Positions 1 to 15,060 of a DNA stretch of 64,000 bases are shown one piece after another; positions within the stretch are counted from its first letter, which is position 1; each line of letters opens with the position of its first letter. Source of the stretch: Rotaria sp. Silwood1. Taxonomy: Eukaryota > Rotifera > Eurotatoria > Philodinida > Philodinidae. Where the stretch lies: assembly GCA_905250075.1 (NCBI GenBank), contig CAJNOP010000010.1:3872895-3936894 (forward strand). Direction: 5' to 3'. The notes below the pieces were generated by a model. That model did no database searches and had not been told where the DNA came from. It saw only the letters and a program-made list of their open reading frames with translations. The position numbers and the translations under genes were made by a program.

Positions 1-1537
1 ACGATGAGCTAAATTATATATAGTTCTATTCTCAGTTTCTTTTCATGGCAAATAAATGTGTTGAAGTATAGTGTTGTTAACCGTTGTTAAATAATCATTT
101 TGCATATAATGAAGACTTTCATGGGTTTTGATATGTTTTAGTTGAGCAAATAAATCAATAATATTTTTATGACAGAATTCAAACAATGAGATTCAATATG
201 GAACAATATTCATGTAAATAAATCTTTTATAAACATCATCTGGTTCTCAAGTAACAAATCTTTCAAGCTATTTTCTTATTGAACTATATTCTTTCAATGA
301 GTTCAATAATAGAAAAATCAAAGAATATTTTATAATTCGTTTGACAAAGATTATTATTTAGTGATCTTTAAAAATAAAATTTCGTACAAACATTCCCATA
401 TGCAAGTCTTAAGGCGAACAGATTTAAATAAAATTTTATCATTAAAAATTTGACCAACATGAAGAAAATTTTGACGAAGAATTTTCTCAACTAAACTTGA
501 TTTATCAGATGTATCAAATATTGACATTTTCTGTCGTGAATATCTCAACAAGCGAAAGTTAGAAAATACTGGTTCAAATGTAAGAATAAAAGAACGAAGA
601 CAGCAACCAAATTTAGTCGTCGTTCTTCTTGCTTATGCCTATAGATGATGAATTACATATTAACGAAACAGTCAATTGACATGATTCGATAGAAACATAT
701 CGATGCCCATCAAACGAGTTCACCTAATAATGCATTTTATCATATGTAATTTTCAATTCATTTTCTACTTCGAATAGCCGATTGACCGCAGTGCAAATAA
801 TTCGAGTTTCCGAACGGATCGACAGGAAAAGAATTTCTTACTGTGAACTATTAATATCTGGTGCGAAAAAGCGCTGTTTGATTTATCGTAGAAATAATTA
901 TTCTTGATTCATTAGTTATCCTTTTTCACGAGAAATCAGATTCAAAGCTTCATAATACATTTCACAATCGAGGAGAACTTGAGTGCCATCTAGTATTAAT
1001 CAGTGTTTCTTAGCTGTCAACTGTTTAATCGAAACAGTTTTCAGATATTTATGTTATATTGTCAAATCATATTCAAAAAAACAAGTCACTATAGTTTCTT
1101 TTTATATAATATTCACAACATTAAAAAAAAACACTTTTTCCTCGACTATTTCAACTTTAATAAATGTAAAAATTGTATCATATCATATAATTCAGAGTTA
1201 TCATTTTTATAGATAATCAAATTTCGGTAAAAGACTATTTAACATAAATTTCATTTTTATTTATGTAACAGAAAAAATATGCTGGAAAAGAATTTTTTTT
1301 TCGGTGAACAAAAAAAAACTAAAATGGAATATGTCAGTAATATCAACGACACAATAGAAGATTAATATTTTTTTTTTCTTGTAAAAAACAAATTAAATAA
1401 CGAACAATAATAAAAGTATTTAAACAAAAAAATCACTTCTCATTAATCTATCGTATGATGTAATAACAATAAGAAGTCAATAAAAAACTATCGGTGGGAT
1501 ATAAATAAAAGATGAATAAAAGTTTCTTTTTGTTTTC
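1..1537. other. Gene-free left edge
   Basis: AT-rich sequence with homopolymer A and T runs. Short open frames near 354-551 (minus) and 983-1216 (plus) have no recognisable domain, splice structure or codon bias like the neighbouring genes, and I treat them as chance. The last part probably holds the 3' untranslated region of the minus-strand zinc transporter gene that ends at 1538. Confidence 0.5.
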
Positions 1538-4463
<2,926 letters not shown>

Positions 4464-5289
4464 TTCTTTTCTATCTTAGCTTTTTTTTTATAATAAGAAT
4501 AAATATTAACAAGACATACTATTGATTTTCTATTTGATTTTTAAACGCAAAATATTAAATAGGTATGATCCTGATCTGTAACAAAAAAAAAGATTGACGT
4601 GTGGCAAAAATAAGTGATTGGACAGTGATGAGACAACTACAAATAACAATATTTCGTTACTATAGTTGTCACTTTATGACGAAAGGACAGAACACAAATC
4701 TTATCGAACGTATAAATGAATGAAAAGCTATTCCAGAGTGTTCTAGAAACCTATCGCAATCAATAATAGCTCTTCAACATTTTAAATGGTTTTGCACGAG
4801 TTTTCTATAATTTTATTTTCTTTTCCGTTAAGTTTTATTTGACTTATTCAGATCAAATGTATATGACTATAAACATAGAAATTTTAATAACTTCATTTAT
4901 GGTAAAATTTAAGTCAGTCGTGTTTTGTAAAACGAAACTTGTGAGCTGGATTCCATGAAGAAACTGATACTTGAGAAAACGAACCATATTACTGGACGTC
5001 TTATAGATTTAACAGAAAAAGAAAATCTAAGTGTTTCATTATTTTTAGTAAAGGTGTATCAGCATCCAATGTACTAGCTGTTTGAAATGCTCTTTTTTTT
5101 CAATAATATTTTGAATTACAAAAGAATACAATATGATTAAAAGTTTATTAGTCGTTAACAAGAAATAAAAGAAAGGAATTGCATTCGTACATATTTCATC
5201 AGTTTGGTTCTTGTCTTTATTTGTAATTTATAGATGAAGATTCGATTCGAATATAATATTTGAAGGACAGAAAAGTGAAGAAGTAATAA
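4464..5289. other. Spacer between ZnT5-like gene and decayed locus
   Basis: AT-rich sequence upstream of the zinc transporter start. It presumably holds that gene's promoter. I see no other coding signal, RNA gene or clear repeat. Confidence 0.4.
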
Positions 5290-5726
5290 CTAAACTGAAC
5301 TTGATTGCCAGTAGATAATTAAGATGACCAGAACTAACAACAGCATGAATTTCTTTGGTTGACTAGTTTCAGAGCTATATAAGGATATGGGTGTAAATTG
5401 CTGATGAAGTTTTCGTTCAAAGTGTCGAGTCAAAACTAGACATGAGTTAATAGTGTACAGTTCCACAGCATTGGAAACATAAACGTAAGCATATATATCG
5501 AAAACGAGATAAATAGATGTATGGAGAGCATTATAACTTGAACCATTATTCTTCATAATACTAGCTTCTAAAGTCAAGCTATTTGATGCATTCGAAACCT
5601 ATTTTTGGATGCAAATTATATCACTTTCATCAATATGTATACCGTATGACTGTGCAAGATGATTAGATGTCGTCTTTAATGAGCCTATACCTTCGACAAC
5701 TGTTTCTGTTTTATTTCAACGAACGA

Positions 5727-5734
5727 TGGTATAT
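5727..5734. repeat. 8-bp target site duplication, left copy
   Basis: TGGTATAT directly precedes the left terminal inverted repeat of the GC-rich element and is repeated exactly at 6304-6311 after the right terminal repeat. An 8-bp duplication is the hallmark of hAT-superfamily insertion. Confidence 0.9.
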
Positions 5735-6303
5735 CAGAGATGTCCATCGCGGCGCTGCCGCTGCCGCTGCCGCTGCCGCGCCGCTGCCGCGGTGGCGGTG
5801 GCGGCGCGGCAGCGGCAGGTTTTTAAAAAAAATCACCGCGGCAGCGGCGCGGTAGCGGCAGATTTTTTTAAAAGTCATCGCGGCAGCGGCGCGGTAGCGG
5901 CAGGTTTTTTAAAAAACCATCGCGGCAGCGGCAGGATTTTTTTGGAGGACATTGAAAAACTGTATGAATTTAATAGAATTTCACGATTTACAAATGAAAC
6001 GCCCTGATATTGAATAAATCTGATGGACTAGTACCCATATCTCTGGTCAAATATAGTCACAGCAGTGAAATTAGAAACACTTTTTTGAAAATCGTCGCGG
6101 CAGCGGCGCGGTGGCGGCACGTTTATTTTATAATTCATCGCGGCAGCGGCGCGGCAGCGTTTCTTTTATAAGTCATCGCGGTGCGGCAGCGTCGCGGCAA
6201 CATTTTTTTATAAACCGTCGCGGCGCGGCAGCGGTGCGGCAGCTTTTTTTTCTAAGGCCGCGGCGCGGCAGCGGCAGATTTTCAGCCGCGATGGACATCT
6301 CTG
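5735..6303. mobile_element. Non-autonomous hAT element (MITE) with GC-rich internal repeats
   Basis: The 569-bp element is bounded by perfect 19-bp terminal inverted repeats: CAGAGATGTCCATCGCGGC at the left and its reverse complement at 6285-6303. Each is flanked by the same 8-bp TGGTATAT. The CAGAG start and 8-bp duplication fit the hAT superfamily. The interior is unlike the host DNA: about eight degenerate units of roughly 40 bp built as CGCGGCAGCGGC(GCGGNAGCGGC) followed by a T-run, A-run and CAT, at about 5834-5945 and 6090-6284. A GCTGCC array lies in the opposite orientation just inside the left end, and an AT-rich core sits at about 5946-6089. There is no transposase; short Ala/Arg-rich open frames are by-products of the GC repeats. 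It must rely on a transposase encoded elsewhere, or be dead. Confidence 0.9.
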
Positions 6304-6311
6304 TGGTATAT
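6304..6311. repeat. 8-bp target site duplication, right copy
   Basis: TGGTATAT, identical to 5727-5734. It shows that the element ends at 6303 and inserted by transposition. Confidence 0.9.
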
Positions 6312-6510
6312 AGAGGATCAATTTTCACACTATCATTAAGCTAGTTTTCATTCGGTAACTTAGAAAGATCAACTATTAGCATGATTGAAGTAATACTTCC
6401 TGTAGTCTTTATCTGTTTGAGTAGTAATTGCTGATGTTTGTCCCAGTAATACCGACAACTACCGTGACGATGCTGACTAGAACATATGAATATTGGTATA
6501 ATAGAGCTAT

Positions 6511-9500
6511 CAGTCATCTATATAATTGTAATATTTCGTATCTGAAAGAAAAGAAATTCTGAGTAAAGTTTTAATAAACAGCCTCTAAGAATATTTATTA
6601 ACATATAGCAGCTCATCACTTGAGCGTATAGTTCAGTCGGCTAAACGATAGATAAGTCTTATAACGTATGCATATTGGATTCTAATCTTTCTGCTAATAT
6701 CTCTATTATTTAGATTAAGCCAATACATAAGACTACAACTCATTGTGTGCACGATTGCGGACCCTCGCATTTTTGTTATTTAAAATCTGTTTTAGATAAG
6801 TGTCACGACGGTCCAACATGCTTAGTCTTTGTCTCAAAAAGACTAGACATAACAAATATAATGATGTCTATCAATGACATAGTTAGCACGTGGGTTAGTC
6901 GTTTACTAAGATTTTGTGACAAAAGCCTAGAAATACGACTAGTCTTTTTACCAGTTCTTTACTCACTAGGATCGCTGTCGATATCGAAAAAAATCAAGAA
7001 GAAGCTAAATATTTTTCTAAGTCCAAGAACGAATCATTATTTTCAGTCACTTGAATCTCGATTATTTCCTGATCTTGTCTATAGCTTAAATATCTATATA
7101 TACATAGTTTTTAAACAGATATCAAGATAGATAACTTATCAAACTGTATATCTAGCTTTAGAATATTATTTATTTCGATCAGTATTATTCTATTCATGTT
7201 TCCTTTTTTTGATAAATATTGTACATGAATAGTGGATGGATTTCTAGGTGGTGCAACAGTAGTTGGTTGTTTCTTTTTACGAAGTAAAGCATCAGATAAT
7301 ATTTTTCAATCAACACAAATAGATTGTATAGTCTTTTTGTTTTATATAATAAATATCTTTGATAAAAACAGAGAATCTTTTGATATTACTTATAGGTAAT
7401 TCTAGTCACCGATGGTTTATTAGTGAATGATGCCATTTGATATGTTAGAAATAATGCTTAGAATTCTGTTCTCCAGTATTTAACGATCAAAAATTGAAAA
7501 ACTAAATGTCTTCTTTTATTCAAACGCATCAATGATCGGATATGAGAATCCAATCATGAATTAGAGAATGACATATCAAAATGAATGAAAGATTTATAAA
7601 TTTTCACCTAAAAATTTATACTTAATAGCGAAAAGGTAAAAATTAATTTTCAGAAATATTCGTTAAATAAATTATTTATTCAGCTTAATAAAAAACAAAG
7701 CTCTAAATAAGTAATGCATCAAAACTATTTCTTGGCATTCATGTCCGTATTTCTCTCATTTCTTGTTAAAAATTATAATCGTAAGTAGTGAGCTAAGCAT
7801 AATCACGATTTTGAATTATTTTTTATATGAAATGTTTCAATAAAAATTTTAATTTATTTTTGTTCTCTATATACACTTCAAAATCTGATGAGATGAAAAA
7901 TAAACAAATATTTATGGCATTACGTGGTTTTACTTTGATGCTTTTAATATCTTCTAAAAATCATATTTTCAGGTACCTTTTCTAAATAGTCCCTATTTTC
8001 AATCATTTTTTATGTGAAATATTGTTAGTAAACGTATTTTATTGATGTTTGTCTATTCTAATATCATTAGCAACCTAGATCAGATTTCAGCTCAAATAAA
8101 TCCTTAATTGAAAAGAAAATAATTCTTTTCAATATCAATCAAATTTCATCGGCTTGGTTTCGTTCAAACTAAGTAAAAACAGCTAGAAAGTCAAACGATC
8201 TTTTACCTTTCTATCAAATATATATAAAGACAAATAGATCAAGTAATTCTGTGGGTTGAGTATAATGTTTATTAATAAACATCCAATATCTAATCCTGAC
8301 AAAAGTAGTTGCTCCGCATGAAGTGTTATTATTCTTTATGATATTACACTAATATTTGGAATGCAAATGTGCGACAATAAGTCCTAGTAGCAAGTATCGA
8401 TCTATCCTTGATCCATTTACACATCCTTTTCCCCTGAAAAAAACGTATTTAGTGGAAAAAATGCATCGACAAAATTTTTGTTCATCATTTTACTATTGTC
8501 GTTTTCTAGCGTTGAAGGTAGTCCTATATGTCTAGTGTAGTATCATCAAAGCTCATAATATATAATCAAGATAACAGTAATTGGTATGCTCTGAAATAGT
8601 CAATCCATGTCGTACACTAACTCAACTTCATTCAATGTAACAACTGTAAAACTTTCACAAAAGATTTGTTATCTGATCGAAACTTTATAGTAAAATTTTA
8701 AAATAAGTCTTAATGAGAAAACAATATGTCGATTATTTAAAAGTGATTTCTAACAAAATTCGGACTAGAGATGATCACAGAATGGATCTTTCAAATGAGA
8801 AATTGAACGAAAATATTTGTGGCAACATGTTTGAAAATTAGTTAATCACAAGAAAAAGATGACCTTGGAATCGTAATTTCAGTCAATGCTAACTGATTGA
8901 GAGTAGGTTGGTGTTTAGGATCAGGATTTATTGTTGTACGCATGCACTCGAACTATCATACAGAATAGTAGCACTTAATGAGATACAATTACTTTTGGTC
9001 AGAACTGTACATTATATTGATGATTTGAAGCACTTGTAATCGAAATAAATAATGTATTATTAGAATAAGTTATTGTTTTATTACTGTTGAAAAATGATGC
9101 GATTTTTCAAAGGTTTGTCATTATTGTTAAACTTCTTACTATTGTATAACAACGCAAAAAAAACAGTATTTTTATAAAACTGTAACCATCAGTTCATTCA
9201 AAGAGAACTTTTAAATAATTAACATGGCAATATCTACAATAATCACCTTTGGACTGATGCCGAAAAAATTTTCTTTTTATAAATATCTAACATTAGATTC
9301 CATAATTTTAATTAATATCAATGTTCAATAGTCAAAAGATGAGAGATTTTCTTTCATCAGATTCTATCTGAGTCTACACAGATTAAAACTATTCGTTTAT
9401 TCATTATCATACTTTTTATTATTGAAAAAAAGATTAAATTACCATGTTATTTTATTGAATTAATTCTACCTCTTAAATACAACAACAGAAGAAAAAATCC

Positions 9501-10220
9501 AATAATATAAACTTATTAGTTAACATGATATAGGTATATAGATTTTTTAATATGGAGAATGAAGGTCAAGAATGCGTTTAGCTTTTCAATAAGTATTTGA
9601 TTTCTATATTGGCTAGAAAATAATAATGATTTATTTCATTATTGTTGATAAAAAAAAATACAACAGAATAATATCATACTATTAAATTTATAATTTTAGA
9701 CTAATAAATTTACTATTAATGATAATCATTAGCAAAAAATAAATAGTTTCCAAAAAAAAAAAAATTCTTAATTATTCATTTTTGAAAAATTTTAATAGAA
9801 TGTTCAATGAATATTGAAATTCAATTAAAATTGAGAGATTATTTCGTTTCATATTAAAAATAAATACAATAGAAAATTACGTTTTATTATTATTTTTTCT
9901 ATTTATTCTTTTTTATTTATATATTTACTATTTGTCTATTAGCTTAAAAAAATTGAGTATACTCTATCCCACGTATGTAATCATAGTTTAAGACTCCTCC
10001 ATTATGATTACTTCTTTAAAGTCTTTTGTCCTCGATGCAATGCGAAAACATGTTTGTCGTTGTCATTCAACATCGACTAAATATTGCCTTGGAATGTGAA
10101 GTGGAATCGAATTGCAATAAGAAGTAAGAAGTTAAGGAAACTATACCAGATTTTCAAAATTACACACATATATATATAAATATCGACGATTTCACTCACT
10201 TCTTTTCATCCTTCAACAGT
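6511..10220. other. Long gene-free AT-rich stretch
   Basis: About 3.7 kb without a supported gene. A 127-codon open frame at 6747-7130 has no recognisable domain and no splice context. At about 6622-6690 there is a weak tRNA-like pattern, described as a finding. The rest is AT-rich with A and T runs. The final few hundred bases probably hold the promoter of the small gene starting near 10230. Confidence 0.4.
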
Positions 10221-10229
10221 TTGATAATA

Positions 10230-10559
10230 ATGCGTGTCTTTATTATTTTTCCATTTTTTCTAATGATTTTATTATTTAAACTACAACAAACAAATGGTAA
10301 TGATTGTGTATGTGAATGTTGTACATCAGTAAATTGTAATCCTACAAGAGTTGGCTTTCGTCCTTTATGGTATTGTTCAGAAGCGACTACATGTACACAA
10401 AGTTATTGTATTGATTGGTATCCTGACCGTTGTCCACGCCGAAATGTAGCTGGTCAAACACGAGCAATATGTGTATCTAATGCTGAACGTATACTACCGG
10501 CTTTATTCATTACAATTGGTATTAATTTAATTCTATTATTAATTAAAGACAAACTTTAA
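10230..10559 (+). CDS. Small secreted cysteine-rich protein, GPI- or membrane-anchored
   Basis: Single-exon frame of about 109 residues from ATG 10230 (an upstream in-frame ATG is also possible). It starts with a strong signal peptide (MRVFIIFPFFLMILLFKL). The mature part has 12 cysteines in about 55 residues, including CVCECC and CTQSYC clusters, and the C-terminus ends in a hydrophobic segment (ALFITIGINLILLLI) followed by KDKL. This layout suggests a disulfide-rich domain at the cell surface, held by a GPI signal or a transmembrane tail. No family is recognised. AATAAA follows the stop at 10561, which supports a transcription unit ending here. The Ly6-like gene at 27.7 kb has the same secreted, Cys-rich, hydrophobic-tail design, but the cysteine spacing differs. 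Confidence 0.65.
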   Translation: MRVFIIFPFFLMILLFKLQQTNGNDCVCECCTSVNCNPTRVGFRPLWYCSEATTCTQSYCIDWYPDRCPRRNVAGQTRAICVSNAERILPALFITIGINLILLLIKDKL

Positions 10560-10560
10560 T

Positions 10561-10566
10561 AATAAA
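10561..10566 (+). terminator. Polyadenylation signal AATAAA
   Basis: Canonical hexamer two bases after the stop codon of the small Cys-rich gene. Its position is consistent with a very short 3' untranslated region. Confidence 0.5.
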
Positions 10567-10878
10567 TTATAAAAAAGACTTAATATCTATCTTTGTAAAA
10601 TGGTTTTATATCCAAAAAATAAAAATAAAAATGATCATTGAACATTTAAGATATAACTATTCTATACAAAGAACATAAAATTTATATTACCGAAAAGATA
10701 TAAAGGGAATTCGAAATCAATATATATATATATATTTGAACACGTGATACCTTGACATTTTCTTAACAAAAATGTGCTTGTACGTCTTTACCTTGGCATG
10801 TATATTGTACAAAATTCTTTTTCATTCTTTTTTTTTATTCGTTTTCTCTCACAAATCATCTCATATTGTTTCAATAGA

Positions 10879-11136
10879 ATGAATATCTGGCGTATAATTA
10901 TCTTTATCTTGTATTCATTATTGGCTTGTTTTTTAAGAGTATTTGTTCCAAATAGTATTCGTCGACCAATTCAGAAAACGGATTATCCACTTTGGAATAC
11001 TACAACAATAACGACTCCTTATCGACGACCAATAACCATAGCTCAAATACGTTTAGATTGGCTTGAAAAAATGGGTCTAATAAAAAGAACATCAACATCT
11101 ACAACATCAACATATTTTTTTAAACCACGATTGTAA
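10879..11136 (+). CDS. Small protein with N-terminal signal or membrane segment
   Basis: An 85-residue frame from ATG 10879. The first about 22 residues (MNIWRIIIFILYSLLACFLRVF) form a signal peptide or single membrane anchor. A basic, Thr-rich tail follows, without cysteine pairs or a known domain. Translation could begin earlier at non-ATG codons, but the hydrophobic start after this ATG is the best fit. Codons such as TCA and ACA match neighbouring genes. AATAAA at 11168-11173 lies 31 bases after the stop. It is unrecognised; a short secreted peptide precursor is possible but unproven. Confidence 0.45.
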   Translation: MNIWRIIIFILYSLLACFLRVFVPNSIRRPIQKTDYPLWNTTTITTPYRRPITIAQIRLDWLEKMGLIKRTSTSTTSTYFFKPRL

Positions 11137-11167
11137 TTTGATGTATTTTTATTAAAACTAGAGAACA

Positions 11168-11173
11168 AATAAA
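11168..11173 (+). terminator. Polyadenylation signal AATAAA
   Basis: Canonical hexamer downstream of the small membrane-segment gene. Confidence 0.4.
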
Positions 11174-12833
11174 TATTCAGCAACATGCTTAGAATCTTTT
11201 TATATTTATTGTTAGTATGAAAAAAAAAAAAAGTTTTGCTATCATTTTTAGTTATTTGATAATCGATGTTATTTGAATAGTATATCTAGTTGTTATATTT
11301 GCTTGCTGTTTTTATTAAAATCATAAACATTTGATTAATACTTCTAATCATTTTTCTCAGATAGTTCAAAACAAAAGAAGCAAAATGTTCGAAATATTGA
11401 AAAATAAGATTAAGAAGAATGATTATAGTAAAGATAAAATATCTTGATACTATTAAATGAAGAAGACAAAAAATTGTTTTCAGATACTGAAATATTAATG
11501 CCATTGTTGATTAATTCATCACATTAAATAAAAGATCGTCAAAAATGATTCGTTTTTATTAGAGTATAGAAAAAAAAAATATTTGTGTACTCTTAACTAT
11601 AAATTTCAAATATATCATTAAGACAAAGACTTCAATTTGATCTTTGCCTTTAAGTTCAAAACGATGTTATTGATTGAATGAGTTAAGTCAGACAGAAATA
11701 TGTAATCGTTGTTTAAATAGTTCTATATCTTTAATTAGTTTTTGTGATTGACAAAATCATTCAATCGATTATCTAGTTCATCATTATACGTCTGATCGCT
11801 GTCTTACTTATTGAAACAATGCATGTGTTAAGCGAATGTCAATGAAATATTATGAAGAATGTTTAGCTTATTCTCTTGTCAAAGACCTTTCTTATGTGTA
11901 AGCGAAAAAAATAATCCATCGAAAATTTTCAATATGAATATAGATTTCTATATCATTTAGTATGAAGTCAATCAACATTCGACGATGAATTGAACATATG
12001 AATAACAAAAGAAAATCAATTTGTGTATCAATTCTATCTATTCCAAGATATGAACTATCAGTTATTTGTAATATTGATGATATATATTAAAAATCAGTAT
12101 GGTAAATATAAAAAACAAATAATCTAATAAATTCATATTATTATGTATTATTGTATTTCATCGACCTGGAAAAAAGGCCATGATATACTTTCAACGAGGT
12201 TATATTGTTTCTTCTGGCATGCCAAAAGCATTATGTCCATGGTAATCATTTGACTAAAATATGACATTTTATGATGTTTTCAACAATGATATATCAATTA
12301 TTACCAGTCTTTTGTGTTTCTTTTTTGAATTTATTCATCTCTCTCAAAGACTTTTTCATGTCAATTAATGATTCATCGAAATAAAGAAAGAAAGAAAAAA
12401 ATAAAACTAATAAATACATTATTTTTTATTCTATTTGCATGAGTGTTCTGATTGTATCTGTACAGTTACTCATGTATTTATCAATAGTCATGATTCATAT
12501 AATCACAAGATATTAACGATGACATCACTATATTATAAATTCACAACGTATATATATATATTCTTCTAGGTGATTGAAATGAACGAGATTTTTTAGTATG
12601 TAACAAAAATTACATTTAAATATTTTTTATTAATATTATTTGATAGGTATATTAAAAAAATTTTTTTGAACGTTTTTTATTATATGTATATTTATAACGT
12701 TCATGAAAAAATTGGAACATATAGAAAATATACAAAATAGTTTTTTCAAAATATTTCAATTGCAAAATAGAGTTTGTTTTAATATTGAAAACGATGATTT
12801 ACCATAAGAAATACAAAAAAAAAAGGAGATTCA
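11174..12833. other. Gene-free AT-rich spacer
   Basis: The convergent genes on either side end here. I see A/T runs and a short TA repeat near 12550, but no supported gene or RNA. Confidence 0.4.
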
Positions 12834-15060
12834 TTATAATGAATTATAATTATCTACAATGAATAAAAGAGAAAGAAATTGTTTTGATTTTGTATGTTCA
12901 AGACCAAATGTTGCTTGAACAATATGTTGTGCTTCTGTATAATATTTTTTTGCCTCATCTAATTTTGATTGTTTATCAGTTTTATTTTTATTTTTTGATT
13001 TTCCATGATCATATTCAGCAACAAGTTTCATACAAACATCACCAAGATTTGAATAAACATCACAAACTTCAATATGATTGGCACCTAATGCTGTTAAAAG
13101 AACTTGTAATGCTTGTTTCATATGTACATAAGCTGTCGTATAATCATCTGTCATGGCATATGCAAGACCAAGAGAATTAAGGAACATTCCATATTTATAA
13201 TGTTTATCACCGAATTCTTTTTTTATAATAATTAAAGCTCGATTTATATAATCAATAGCTTCATTATAATTTTCTAAAATCAACAACAAACAAAAAAAAC
13301 TTATTTATTGATTATTTAATATAAAATTACAAAACAAACCAAGTTGATGTTGAACTTGTCCAATATTATGTAAAATTTCTGCTGCTTCAGAATGTTGTGG
13401 ACCAAGTGTTTTTTCAATAGAAGTTAATGCACGTTGATAGAGTTGTAATGCAGTATCAAATTGAGTACGTTTACGATATAAATCAGCTAAATTATTATAA
13501 TAAATACCTAATTTATAATGTTCTTGATCATGACCAAATGTATCATGTACAATTTGAATAGCACGTCTATAATAATTTTCAGCTCCATCATAATCAGCAC
13601 GTTTCTTTAAAACTAAACCCAGTGAATTAAGAACTTCAGCTACTTCAATATGATTTGGTCCAAATGCTTTTTCTAATGATGTTAATGCTTCTTTATAAGT
13701 TCTTTCAGCTGTTTTAAAATCACCTTGCTGAAAAAAAGAAATATATGTAATAAATTAGTTTTCAAGAAAAATAAATTAACATACTTTTCGATAAATATCA
13801 CCAACATTTGTAAGATACATTCCAACACTTGGATATTCTTCTCCATAATAATGTTTAGAAATTTTTATTGCTTGTTTAAGATAATCTAATGCTTCATTAT
13901 ATTTTCCTTCTTTTTTAAGTAACATACCAAGATGATTCATTATATCAGCAATTGATGGATGATTTTGTCCATAAAGCGATTCCATTTGTTTAAGAGCTTT
14001 TAAGTAAAGATCTCTTGCTTCATCATAATTCGCTTTCTTCCGATGAATATCTATATATTTAAAATAATATAATAAAAAAAAAAGGAGAATGAAATAACAA
14101 GATATTTACCAGCCAGATTAGATATAATCTCAGACCAAACATCTGAATTCATATCAACTATTTCAAGTGCTTTGTTATATGCTGAGATAGCTTGATCATA
14201 CTTTAAATGAGATAAAAACAATATATGAAAGTCAATGAAATTTTAGAAAAAAAAAAAAAAAGATTTATTCTTACTTCTGAACATTTTTTAGCAACAAGTC
14301 CAAAAGCATTCAAAACTTCAGCTTTTCTTTGTGGATGATCCTCGTTTTCTAAAAGATCAAGAGCTTGTTGAAGTGTATCCTTTGCGTGTCCATATTGAGC
14401 TATTTTGATATATAAATGTCCTTTTGCTAAAAGTAATTCACTACGTTGAAGATTAGACTTTGCTACAGAATAAGCTTGTGTATATAATTCTAATGCTAAA
14501 TCATAATGGCTATCATCTCCTTCGATTTGTGCTTGAAGAATCACTATTTCAGGTAAATTGTTCTTATCCTTGATCAATTGTAAACATTCTCTTGCATGTC
14601 GATATTCATGTTCGGTATAAAATGATTTTGCCAAATCAAATATAGCTTTATCAGTAACAGAATTTTTTTCTCTTTTATATTTTTCTAATATAGCTTGTAA
14701 TTCTTCTAATTTTGCTCGATTTTTTGTAGCAAGTTTTTCTGGTGAATATTGACATAATTGTTTATGTTTTGCTAAATCAGATCGTGGTATTTTAGCTGGA
14801 CAACCTTGTAATTTATATGGACAATCAAATTCCAGATTATCAACAAAACGTTGAATAACAAAATTTTTTGTTAAAGTTTGTTCAGTAAGTGTTGTTGATC
14901 GACAACGTGGACAATTTTTTGTTGATGTTTGAAGCCATGATAATATACATGCATGACAAAATAATTGATGACAACAAGGTGTTTCACGTACTTCAGTAAG
15001 ATAATCGCAACAAATACAACATTCAATCAATCGTTGTATATCATTTTGTGTCGCTGTCAT
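12834..15060 (-). CDS. RING / TRAF-zinc-finger / TPR protein
   Basis: Predicted ubiquitin ligase with a long protein-binding repeat region. Exons 15060-14275, 14200-14110, 14050-13785, 13727-13340 and 13273-12834 join in frame to about 656 aa. Residues 14-53 form a RING (Cys pairs CCICC, then PCCHQLFCHAC, then CPRC). A TRAF-type zinc finger follows at about 80-106 (CPYKLQGC then HKQLC). A short helical linker leads into about ten tetratricopeptide repeats of the kinesin-light-chain type (signatures HPSIADIMNHLG, ALDYLKQAIKI, HIEVAEVLNSLG) up to the end. The frame is open upstream, but the RING begins soon after ATG 15060, so I prefer that start. The combination suggests an E3 that selects substrates through TPRs. 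The target is unknown, and no vertebrate one-to-one orthologue is recognised. Confidence 0.88.

Larger units (their letters stand above)
5290..6510 (-). pseudogene. Decayed membrane-protein gene split by a hAT element
   Basis: Reading the minus strand from about 6510, just after a TATAG acceptor-like site and an ATG, gives a long frame. It runs into the hAT element at 6304 and, if the element and one copy of its 8-bp target duplication are removed, continues in the same frame on the other side to a stop at 5290. Three in-frame stops interrupt it: one before the element, one just after it and one near 5611, the last next to an acceptor-like TAG. The C-terminal stretch ends in a run of about 15 hydrophobic residues (LLLVLVILIIYW), as in a membrane or GPI-anchored protein. 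No family is recognised. It could instead be a gene with unrecognised introns, or partly chance. Confidence 0.4.

Noticed and set aside
5667..6344. Ala/Arg/Gly-rich open frames on the plus strand
   Set aside because: They are translations of the GC-rich repeat units of the hAT element and share no domain or codon pattern with real genes.
6747..7130. 127-codon open frame
   Set aside because: No recognisable domain, no splice context, and composition like the flanking non-coding DNA.
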